Source of the DNA: Clostridia bacterium
Lineage (GTDB): Bacteria; Bacillota; Clostridia; Oscillospirales; CAG-272
Assembly: GCA_017540175.1 (NCBI GenBank)
Contig: JAFYBN010000099.1
Span: forward strand, 1-64,000
Length of the DNA: 64,000 nucleotides
Direction: 5' to 3'
The notes below the pieces were generated by a model. That model was not told where the DNA came from, did not search any database, and worked only from the letters and a program-made list of their open reading frames with translations. The position numbers were made by a program, and so were the translations under genes. Every line of letters starts with the position of its first letter. The stretch's first letter is position 1. This document shows, piece by piece, positions 1 through 6,665 of the stretch.

Positions 1-21
1 ACAATCTTTACTTAGCGGCTT

Positions 22-72
22 AAAAACCTCAGATCCGGTTGGATGCCTTGGCATCTGACCGGATCTGAGGTT
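22..72 (-). terminator. Strong stem-loop, likely terminator of the solute-binding protein operon
   Basis: A perfect 15-bp stem (25-39 with 58-72) encloses a second 6-bp stem. Read on the minus strand it is followed by five T residues, as expected of an intrinsic terminator. It sits about 150 bases beyond the stop of the gene ending at 221. A second hairpin (75-81 with 88-94) lies between them. Confidence 0.7.
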
Positions 73-220
73 GCCACAGCGCCGCAGCGCTGTGAACTTT
101 TCGTTAATTATTTCACTGTCTACTTGACGGGGAGCGGTTCAAACGGGGAGCATGCGGCAGCTTTGTTTGTGCGTCGGAGCGTTGATATGGAGAGCGCTGC
201 GGTTCGATTCGGAAACGCCT

Positions 221-1699
221 TTACTCGTTCATAAACCCTTTGATCGTTCTCTCGAGCGCTTTGTTCGCGATCTTTTCGATCTTCTTGTACGCGGAGGCGA
301 GATCGGTGCTCGCGGAGCTCAGAAGGTTGTAGGGCAAATTGCAGATGCCGCCCCAGTCATAGCACGCGCCGATGTCGTAGCGAACGGAGTTGAAGATGAT
401 TTCGAGCGAACGGCGGGACTCCTCGTCGCGCGTCGTCTTGCCCTTGAGATAAGTTTCATAATACGCGGGCGTCAGGATGTTCTTGCCTTCCGCGCCGAGG
501 GAATCGAGGATGTACGCGGTGCGGGTCAGTTCGGTATTGGTCACCGGGATCAGGCAGGCCGCAGCGGGACCGACGTTCACCATGACGTGATAGTCGTTCT
601 GCGCGGTATCGAAGAGGGGCATGGGCAGGATGCCGAAGTCGTGGTCCATTTCGCGCAGCTCCTCAACGTGGTGCAGCTCCATGCAGCAGAACAGCCCCTG
701 GTCCGCAAGGAACATGCCGCTGTAATCCCATCCCGTGGCGGTGCAGTTCGCGGCGATCTGCTCGTCAAACAGCAGAGCCGCGTATTTGTCCCATACGTTC
801 ACCGTCTTTTCGCTGTAGAACGAGATCACGGGCAGATCGTCGTCGTCCTTGGTCGCGTAGTCCACGCCGGACGCCACGAAGGCGATGGGCGCGGTCCCGG
901 AGGAATACACAATGCCGTAGCGGTCGTTTTTGTCCCGCTTGCCGTTGCCGTCGAGGTCGTCGGAAACGGAGGAGCAGAGATCGGTCAGCGCGTCGAGCGT
1001 CCAGGTCTTTTCGTCCACCATGTCGTAGGGACTCGAGAGCTGGTAGTCCGCGGCGAGCGCCTTGTTGTAATAAAGCACGCGGATGGATTTGCGGTAGAGG
1101 ATGCTGATGTCCCCGGTGATCTGATAGTTGCGGTGTGCGATGGAGAGCTCCTTCACGCAGTTCTGATCCCACCACGGGGCGTCAAGCTCGAATTCCTCGA
1201 TGGTGTTCAGATCATAGAGCATCCGCTTTTCCGCGAGCGTGAAGCTGTCCTGAAGCCCGACGAAGCCGCAGTCGTAGGCTCCGTCCGCGGACTGGACGCT
1301 GTTATACATCGCGGTGTAGCAGTACGCGGCTTCGGGACACGGAACGATCGATACGTTCAGCGCGTCCTCAACCTTGATCCTGCGGGTGAATACGGCGTCG
1401 TTCAGAACGTCGCCGTTCATTTCCTCCGCGGTGAAATCCGCGTCATGCCAGACGACGTTCGATTCGTCGTACACGAGGATGTTGAAATTGCCGCCTCCGT
1501 AATCCGTGCCGTCGGGAACGTTTGCGGCGAACACGGTCGCTTCGGTCTCCGCGTTTTCGGTGACCGTATCGGCGGTGGGAGAGGAGACGTCCGGTTTTGT
1601 TTCATCCGTCGAGCCCTGCTCGGAGCAGGAGGCGAGCAGTGTCAGGGCTGTCAGCAGAGCGAGCAGCAGAGCGGCGGATCGGCAGAAAATGCGTTTCAT
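221..1699 (-). CDS. Extracellular solute-binding lipoprotein (ABC importer type)
   Basis: Predicted substrate-binding lipoprotein of a carbohydrate-type ABC importer, anchored outside the membrane. The 492-residue product starts with a charged, hydrophobic leader ending in a lipobox (LLASC, Cys25), followed by a Ser/Thr/Glu-rich linker and the binding fold. Near residues 246-257 it reads DLDGNGKRDKND, an EF-hand-like calcium loop. The ATG has GGAGG seven bases upstream. It lies 79 bases downstream of a Gfo/Idh/MocA gene on the same strand, probably one transcript, and no permease or ATPase gene is nearby. Its C-terminal half is related to the protein at 51098-52597 (shared FGILPMP and RDEES motifs). 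The ligand cannot be told from sequence. Confidence 0.9.
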   Translation of the reverse strand: MKRIFCRSAALLLALLTALTLLASCSEQGSTDETKPDVSSPTADTVTENAETEATVFAANVPDGTDYGGGNFNILVYDESNVVWHDADFTAEEMNGDVLNDAVFTRRIKVEDALNVSIVPCPEAAYCYTAMYNSVQSADGAYDCGFVGLQDSFTLAEKRMLYDLNTIEEFELDAPWWDQNCVKELSIAHRNYQITGDISILYRKSIRVLYYNKALAADYQLSSPYDMVDEKTWTLDALTDLCSSVSDDLDGNGKRDKNDRYGIVYSSGTAPIAFVASGVDYATKDDDDLPVISFYSEKTVNVWDKYAALLFDEQIAANCTATGWDYSGMFLADQGLFCCMELHHVEELREMDHDFGILPMPLFDTAQNDYHVMVNVGPAAACLIPVTNTELTRTAYILDSLGAEGKNILTPAYYETYLKGKTTRDEESRRSLEIIFNSVRYDIGACYDWGGICNLPYNLLSSASTDLASAYKKIEKIANKALERTIKGFMNE

Positions 1700-1778
1700 G
1701 TTTCGTCCTCCGTATGTTGCAGATTTGGTTCGGAAAGCGGGTATTCGACGGGAGAAGGGAGGCGCGGGTTTGCTGTTT

Positions 1779-2765
1779 TCAGTTGAGATCGCCTTTCGCG
1801 GCTTCTATGATTCCGAGCATCGCTTCCTCGGTGAAACGGACGGATTCGAGATCGTTCTGATACCGCCGCTCCTCCTCGATGCTCGCGTAGAAATCGGCGA
1901 TGCAGGCGAAGTGACCGGTGCCCCAGTAATCCTTGCCGAGCGTTTTCGGAAGCTCGAAGGTGCATCTTTCTACTCCGGCGGGGGTGCGGATCTCGAGCTC
2001 GTCGGCCTCGAGCCGCAGCGTCGCCTTTTCGAGGTTCAGATCGATGAGTACGGGCGCGTCCGAGGTGTAGGCGGTCGTCGCGTAGAACAGCGCGGGCTTT
2101 CCTCCGCACTTGAGATACGCCTCGACCGTGTCTTCCACTTCGATGACGCCGCGCAGGTGCCGGTTCGCCATGTGCGCTTCGATCTGTTCGGGACGCCCCA
2201 TGAAGCGGATCAAAAGATCGAGTGTATGGACCGCCTGATTGACGAGCACGCCGCCGCCCTCCAGCGCCCAGGTCCCGCGCCAGCCGCTTTCGCTGTAGTA
2301 CGGGGCCTCTCTGTGCCACGTCACGAACGCTCGTGAGCCGAGCAGGGCGCCGTATTCGCCGGAGGCAAGGATGCGTTCGGCTTCTTTCACGTTCGGGTTG
2401 TAGCGGTTCTGGAAGCAGATGCCGAGGGGGACTTTCTCAGCCGCCTCTTCGAGCTCTGCCCACTGTTCCCGCGTGACGGCGGGCGGCTTTTCCGAGAACA
2501 CGGCGATCCCGCGCAGGGCGGCCTGTAATGCCATCGGGGCATGGAGCGCGTGGGGGACGCAGAGGTGAACGCAGTCCGGATGTTCGGCCTCGAGAAGAGC
2601 GTCGAGGGAGTCGTAGGCACGGCATCCGGTCTTTTCAGCCATGGCAGAGGCCCGTTCGGGACGAATGTCGGCGCAGGCGATGATCTCGGTATTCGGAAGA
2701 CGGCTCAGCACGGAAGCGTGTACCTGCGCGATCCCGCCGCAGCCGATGATGGCGACATGAAACAT
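1779..2765 (-). CDS. Gfo/Idh/MocA family NAD(P)-dependent oxidoreductase
   Basis: Cytoplasmic dehydrogenase expected to oxidise or epimerise a sugar, inositol or sugar derivative. The 328-residue protein has an N-terminal Rossmann fold with the glycine-rich loop IGCGGIAQVH, a typical ADIRP acidic end of beta2, and the family EKP motif (SEKPPAVT). The C-terminal alpha/beta dimerisation domain follows. ATG is preceded by AAGGAG. It is the first gene of a two-gene unit with the solute-binding protein downstream, which suggests it processes what that protein captures (inference). Its own promoter overlaps the 3' end of the reverse-transcriptase gene. Confidence 0.92.
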   Translation of the reverse strand: MFHVAIIGCGGIAQVHASVLSRLPNTEIIACADIRPERASAMAEKTGCRAYDSLDALLEAEHPDCVHLCVPHALHAPMALQAALRGIAVFSEKPPAVTREQWAELEEAAEKVPLGICFQNRYNPNVKEAERILASGEYGALLGSRAFVTWHREAPYYSESGWRGTWALEGGGVLVNQAVHTLDLLIRFMGRPEQIEAHMANRHLRGVIEVEDTVEAYLKCGGKPALFYATTAYTSDAPVLIDLNLEKATLRLEADELEIRTPAGVERCTFELPKTLGKDYWGTGHFACIADFYASIEEERRYQNDLESVRFTEEAMLGIIEAAKGDLN

Positions 2766-2815
2766 GGAAGAGCTCCTTTATTTCCCTTGGATAGAATTCT
2801 GAAATCGTCAAGGAA

Positions 2816-2844
2816 AGTATAGCAGATTTTTCGTAAGATTTCAA
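2816..2844 (-). promoter_or_regulatory. Promoter for the oxidoreductase-SBP unit
   Basis: Minus-strand -35 TTGAAA (2839-2844) and -10 TATACT (2816-2821) with 17 bases between. The -35 overlaps the stop codon of the upstream reverse-transcriptase gene, so the two units are transcribed separately or overlap. Confidence 0.7.
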
Positions 2845-4088
2845 GAGTCTGCTCTTGATTCTTCCGAAATTGCCTGCCCGCCTGAGGCTTTTGTGTCGCC
2901 GAAGGCGTAGTATGCGTGTACGACGCTCTCGAAGCCGAGGGCTTTCAGATCCTTGTACCGCACGTTGAACCGCGCCTTGGTGCGGGTCCCGCTGATGAGA
3001 AAACGCAAACAGTCTTCCGCGTACCGGTCGATCTCGGCGAGGCTCTTCGACGTGTTGATCACGGGGAAGAACCAGTGCTTCCAGGACAGCTCGTTGTCGC
3101 CCGGCGTCTCGAGCAGCTTGCGGCGGAACACCCGGATGAACGCGGCGGCGGCTTTCTTTCCGTCAAGCCCGTTTCGGATCTGCCAGCGGCGAAGCGCGGC
3201 GGTCTTGCGGCGCATTTTCTTTTTCAGCTTGCAGATCGTCGCGGGCGCGATGTCGACGACCCCGCCGCGGCAGGAAAAGCCGAGAAATACCCAGCCCTCG
3301 CCCGGCGCGCCGAACGCCTCCTTCTTCGGATTGATTTGGAGCCCCCGCTCCGCGAGGAACGCGCGGATGAAGGCGGCGTGATCCCGGACTTCCCGCTCGG
3401 TCGGCGCGAACAGAATGATGTCGTCCGAATAGCGGGCATAGGGGACGGAGAGGGAATCGAACGCGCGGTCTAGCTCGTTCAGATAGAGATTCGCGTAAAA
3501 CGCGGAAAGCGGCGTCCCCGCCATCGCGCCCTTTTCTTCGGCAACGATCCCGCCGCCCGCGATCACACGCTCTTCTTCGAGAAGGGAGCGCAGAAAGGTG
3601 AAAAGCGCCGGATCGTCCCTGACGACGTCCTCGAGCATCGCGACAAGGCGGGAAACGGGAATCGAGTTGAAATAATCGTGGACGTCCGCCTTGTAGCAGT
3701 AAAGGTCGTTGATCCCGGGCGTGCGCAAAAGTCCGCGGACGGCGTCCTTTGCCGTGCGCTTCGGACGGAAAGAATAGAGGTTCGGGGCGAAAACCGTGTC
3801 GTATCGCCTGAGCATCAGGTGTGCGAGCAGCTTCAGAACCGTGTTTTCCGCCCGGGGATACACATAGACCACGCGCTTTTTCCCCGAGCCGAGCTTGCTG
3901 ATTTCTTTTTTTGCGGCAAGGGGGAAGGGCTCGCCGCGGAGAATGCGTCCTGCGACCGGGAGATAGTCCCCGCGGTCGATGAAGGCGCGCAGTTCGTCGG
4001 CAAACGACTTCGGAAGGGCGAGCGAGGTCTTGTATTTATAGAACCGGTCCCATGTTTCCCGGTCGGACAGAAGGTCGAGAAGTCCCAT
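2841..4088 (-). CDS. Stand-alone reverse transcriptase of unassigned class
   Basis: RNA-directed DNA polymerase, 415 residues from the ATG chosen because GGAG lies six bases upstream; a longer reading (to 4139) would run through a hairpin. Visible RT motifs: LYSFRPKRTAKDA (105-116), KADVHDYFNSI with the first catalytic Asp at 135, AGTPLSAFYANLYLNELD (190-207), the catalytic box YSDD (220-223, Ser where Ala is usual) and WVFLGF (266-271). A conserved-looking tail follows (NTSKSL, RYKDLKALG, VVHAYY). It lacks the retron NAxxH and VTG motifs, the SQ motif of diversity-generating RTs, and any HNH or maturase-sized extension. A structured 176-base segment lies just upstream on the transcribed strand. 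Function unknown; a defence or unknown-group RT is the leading guess. Confidence 0.88.
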   Translation of the reverse strand: MGLLDLLSDRETWDRFYKYKTSLALPKSFADELRAFIDRGDYLPVAGRILRGEPFPLAAKKEISKLGSGKKRVVYVYPRAENTVLKLLAHLMLRRYDTVFAPNLYSFRPKRTAKDAVRGLLRTPGINDLYCYKADVHDYFNSIPVSRLVAMLEDVVRDDPALFTFLRSLLEEERVIAGGGIVAEEKGAMAGTPLSAFYANLYLNELDRAFDSLSVPYARYSDDIILFAPTEREVRDHAAFIRAFLAERGLQINPKKEAFGAPGEGWVFLGFSCRGGVVDIAPATICKLKKKMRRKTAALRRWQIRNGLDGKKAAAAFIRVFRRKLLETPGDNELSWKHWFFPVINTSKSLAEIDRYAEDCLRFLISGTRTKARFNVRYKDLKALGFESVVHAYYAFGDTKASGGQAISEESRADS

Positions 4089-4114
4089 AGCGTTCTCCGA
4101 ATCATGAAGTAAAA

Positions 4115-4290
4115 CGGCGCCGCGGACCCGGTCGGGCACGCGGCGCCGCCGGAGAACCGCAAAAGAATCCGCGGGTCCCCGAACAAACGGAAAGGGAAGA
4201 CCTTAAAATCCCGGAAATTCCGGGATTGTACCGGACCGTACGGGGATCGGCTGCCTGCGAAGCCGTTTTGATGATCCCCGCCGGGTCCGC
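4115..4290 (-). ncRNA. Candidate structured RNA leader of the reverse transcriptase
   Basis: Read on the minus strand this 176-base stretch is closed by a perfect 10-bp inverted repeat (4281-4290 with 4122-4131). Inside are a two-part hairpin (4273-4280 with 4241-4248, and 4261-4265 with 4248-4252) and a 21-base palindrome (4207-4227). A last hairpin (4139-4148 with 4115-4124) is followed by TTTT and looks like an intrinsic terminator. The 3' copy of the 10-bp repeat overlaps that terminator's loop and arm, so closing pairing and terminator exclude each other. It could be an RT template/primer RNA like a retron msr-msd, or an attenuator. Transcription is inferred, not shown. Confidence 0.45.
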
Positions 4291-4350
4291 CGCAGGCGCG
4301 GATGCCCGTCCGACATCGCGTTCCCTTGCCGCCGGTTCGCGAAGATGGGC

Positions 4351-4860
4351 TCAGCGCCCCGCGAGAGCGTTCGCGATGCGGTCTCTCACATAGGAGCGGA
4401 CGTTCCACCAGCCGTGGTGGTTGTGATAGAAGCGGACGTAGGGAATGCCGCGCGCTCTGCACTCCGTGCGCGTTTTTTTCGATTCGGAGGTTTCGGAAAG
4501 AACCTCCATCACGAGCGCGAGCCCATTCGCGTCAAACAGCCGGAACAGCGTGCCGTTTCCGGGGCGGGTCGGCTGATGCTCGGCGCGGTATCCGGGGAAA
4601 TCCTCGCGCAGGATCATGAGGAAATAGTCGACATAACTTCCGCTGTACGAATACTGATTCTCGGCGGCAGGCATATCCTCGCCCCAGGAAAGGCCGTGCG
4701 CGGCGCGGACCGGGGCTTCGTGGGAGACGGCAGGACTCTGAGGCGCGCTCGGAGCCGGCTGTGCGGGAGAGGAAGCGGAGCTTGAGGCAAGGCTTTTCAG
4801 AAAACTGTTGACAGCCTTTTCGGCGCCGGCGTTTTTTAAGAGTTTTGAGAGAATGCCCAT
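4351..4860 (-). CDS. Unknown protein with nuclease-like C-terminal region
   Basis: A 169-residue cytoplasmic protein with no clear family. Residues 1-25 are a short amphipathic region, 26-55 are low-complexity Ser/Ala/Pro, and 70-169 form a compact domain. The domain has a strand LALVMEV followed by a basic helix SKKTRTECRARG and then IPYVRFYHNHHGWWNVRSYV. That layout (acidic strand, Lys/Arg helix, GIPYVRF strand) recalls small PD-(D/E)XK-like or DUF2726-type folds, but this is inference. ATG has GGAGG six bases upstream. It is 262 bases upstream of the reverse transcriptase on the same strand and could share its transcript. Confidence 0.75.
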   Translation of the reverse strand: MGILSKLLKNAGAEKAVNSFLKSLASSSASSPAQPAPSAPQSPAVSHEAPVRAAHGLSWGEDMPAAENQYSYSGSYVDYFLMILREDFPGYRAEHQPTRPGNGTLFRLFDANGLALVMEVLSETSESKKTRTECRARGIPYVRFYHNHHGWWNVRSYVRDRIANALAGR

Positions 4861-5211
4861 ATTGACCTCCGGTTTTGTCGGATGTTGTTATAAAAAGTAT
4901 AGCACAGATTCGGGGAAAAGGGAAGAGGAAAATTAAAAGTTTCCCGAGGAATCATGCAGTTTTTTGAAAACAGGGAGACGGAGCGGGTTTGGCTCGTTTC
5001 AGCGTCTCTCTTGTCGTGAGCGCATTAACAAACGGCGTTTTATCATACAAAGGCGCAGTTTTAAGAAGATTTCAGCTTCGTGAGTCTGTTTTTCTGAAAA
5101 ACTTTTATGTTTTTCTTATAAAACGTGTCATTTTTCTCTTGACAAGGGAAAGGAAGTATTATATAATGAATTCAGCACAATAATATTATATGAGAAAGAA
5201 GGAATATCATT
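4861..5211. other. Intergenic region between divergent genes
   Basis: About 350 AT-richer bases. The right end holds the promoter of the RHH-ATL gene. A TATACT box for the minus-strand gene (4896-4901) lacks a convincing -35. No RNA gene or repeat is seen, and a 64-codon reading at 4989-5183 has no ribosome binding site and is not called. Confidence 0.6.
5139..5167 (+). promoter_or_regulatory. Consensus sigma-A promoter for the RHH-ATL gene
   Basis: Perfect TTGACA (5139-5144), 17-base spacer and TATAAT (5162-5167), 45 bases before the ATG. Confidence 0.85.
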
Positions 5212-5859
5212 ATGCCTCAGGTATTTGCACAGGCTAAGGTCGATAAGACCCTGCGCGACGAAGTCAACGCGATCCTCGAAGAATTGGGACTCGATCTTCC
5301 CACCGCGATCCGCATTTATATGAAGAGCATCGTCCGCGAAAAGGGCATTCCGATGTCCCTTTCCCTCGCGCCCTGCGACGCTCCCTGCGCAAACTGCGAG
5401 TGCAAGTGCACCTCCGAAGAGGAAGTGATCGAGGAGGCGGCGGAAGAATCGGCTCCGGAAGCCGCCCCGGTAAAGGCCTCCCCGAAAAAAGCCGCTCCCA
5501 AAGCAAAGGCGATCGGCGCGGATGATTTCATCCGTCTGATCTGCGCCGTTCCGGAGGGATCCCTCACCCGCTGGAAGGACATGGAGGAATACCTCTCGAA
5601 GACCGCCGGGGTTGAAATCAAGCGCACCCTCCGCTTCAAGTGGCCGAAGACCAACGAAGAGGGAGAGGCCATCCCCTATTGGCGCGTCGTTACCGAGAGA
5701 GGCGCCGTGCGCGACGACAAGGCCTGCACGAAGGAACTTCAGGAAGAAATGCTGAAGAGAGAGGGCCATGCCTTCGTTTCCGCCGGTCACGACCGTTTTT
5801 CCGGCATCAAGGTCGAGAACTACAAGAAAAAGCTCGTGAACTTCGACCGCCTCGCGTAA
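5212..5859 (+). CDS. RelB/DinJ-type ribbon-helix-helix protein fused to an ATL-like domain
   Basis: A 215-residue, probably DNA-binding, protein of three parts. Residues 1-50 match the RelB/DinJ antitoxin ribbon-helix-helix domain (AQAKVDKTLRDEV, then LDLPTAIRIYMKSIVREKGIP). Residues 55-66 hold five cysteines (CDAPCANCECKC), a possible metal site. After an acidic and Lys/Ala/Pro linker, residues 102-210 resemble alkyltransferase-like (ATL/MGMT) winged-helix domains: CAVPEGSLTRWKDMEEYL, then IPYWRVV where MGMT has IPCHRV, then a GAVRDD turn and LKREGHAF. The acceptor Cys is Tyr, so no alkyl transfer is expected. No toxin gene is adjacent. Strong promoter and AAGGAA site; terminator follows. 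The ATL assignment rests on motif order only. Confidence 0.85.
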   Translation: MPQVFAQAKVDKTLRDEVNAILEELGLDLPTAIRIYMKSIVREKGIPMSLSLAPCDAPCANCECKCTSEEEVIEEAAEESAPEAAPVKASPKKAAPKAKAIGADDFIRLICAVPEGSLTRWKDMEEYLSKTAGVEIKRTLRFKWPKTNEEGEAIPYWRVVTERGAVRDDKACTKELQEEMLKREGHAFVSAGHDRFSGIKVENYKKKLVNFDRLA

Positions 5860-5870
5860 ACTCAAAAAAC

Positions 5871-5902
5871 ACCGCCGGAGACTGCTCCGGCGGTTTGCCT
5901 TC
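5871..5902 (+). terminator. Intrinsic terminator after the RHH-ATL gene
   Basis: Perfect 10-bp stem (5871-5880 with 5885-5894), four-base loop, then a T-rich tail. Confidence 0.8.
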
Positions 5903-5946
5903 TTTCGATATCATTTTATTCATTCGGTACAAGGAGCGGCATCCAT

Positions 5947-6618
5947 ATGAAACGATCTGAAATCAACGCCTATATCCGCGAATTCCGGGAAGCGCTCGAC
6001 AAAATCTCATTCCGTCTGCCCCCCTTCTGCGAAATCCGCGCACAGGACTGGAAAAACCTCGGCCATGAATACGACGAGATCCGCGAGCGGATGCTCGGAT
6101 GGGATATCACGGACTTCGGCTCCGGCGACTTCAAGAAAATCGGTCTTCAGCTCGTCACCATCCGCAACGGCAAGCTCGGCGATCCCGAGAGCAAGACCTA
6201 TGCCGAGAAAATCATGCTCGTGCGGGAAGGGCAGGTCACGCCCCTGCATTTCCATTGGAGCAAGATGGAGGACATCATCAACCGCGGCGGCGCGCGCCTT
6301 GCCGTTCAGGTCTGGATGGCGGACGAAAACGAGGGGCTTTCCGGCCGCGCCGTTCCCGTGACGACGGACGGCATCACGCGCGAGGTCGCCCCGGGTACGG
6401 TCTTGTATCTCGAGCCCGGCGAGTCCATCACCATGCAGCGGTATCTGTATCACAGCTTCTGGGGGGACGGCGGCGACGTCGTGGTCGGCGAGGTCTCCAT
6501 GGTCAACGACGACACGAAGGACAACCGATTCTATGAAAAACAGCCTCGGTTCGCCGAGATCGAGGAAGACGAGCCGGCAGAATACCTGCTCTGCAACGAG
6601 TATCCGGCCGCGGAATAA
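5947..6618 (+). CDS. D-lyxose ketol-isomerase (cupin fold)
   Basis: Predicted to interconvert D-lyxose and D-xylulose, and often D-mannose and D-fructose, using a divalent metal. The 223-residue length fits the family. The metal-site signature TPLHFHWSKMEDI (about 98-110) supplies the two His and the Glu, and a further His lies in RYLYHSFWG (about 165-173). ATG is used with an AAGGAG site 11 bases upstream (5932-5937). It stands alone between a terminator upstream and the convergent mannitol-1-phosphate dehydrogenase operon, in a region rich in sugar-interconverting enzymes. Confidence 0.9.
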   Translation: MKRSEINAYIREFREALDKISFRLPPFCEIRAQDWKNLGHEYDEIRERMLGWDITDFGSGDFKKIGLQLVTIRNGKLGDPESKTYAEKIMLVREGQVTPLHFHWSKMEDIINRGGARLAVQVWMADENEGLSGRAVPVTTDGITREVAPGTVLYLEPGESITMQRYLYHSFWGDGGDVVVGEVSMVNDDTKDNRFYEKQPRFAEIEEDEPAEYLLCNEYPAAE

Positions 6619-6647
6619 AAAGGAACCGCCGTTTCGTGAGCGGTTCC
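6617..6647 (-). terminator. Terminator of the mannitol-1-phosphate dehydrogenase operon
   Basis: Eight-bp stem (6622-6629 with 6640-6647) followed on the minus strand by TTTTT. It overlaps the stop of the convergent isomerase gene. Confidence 0.7.
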
Positions 6648-6665
6648 GTGAAGCTAAGCGGCAAA

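Noticed and set aside
152..1786. Long plus-strand ORF of 544 codons
   Set aside because: Antisense shadow of the solute-binding protein gene; no ribosome site or recognisable protein.
4115..4290. Canonical retron
   Set aside because: The leader geometry is retron-like, but the RT lacks NAxxH and VTG motifs, so it is reported only as a candidate structured RNA.
2841..4860. Diversity-generating retroelement
   Set aside because: No template/variable repeat pair, no Avd-like gene and no SQ motif in the RT.
4989..5183. 64-codon plus-strand ORF
   Set aside because: No ribosome site, no recognisable features and it runs through the promoter of the next gene.
5212..5859. Type II toxin-antitoxin pair
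   Set aside because: Only the antitoxin-like domain is present; no toxin ORF lies on either side.
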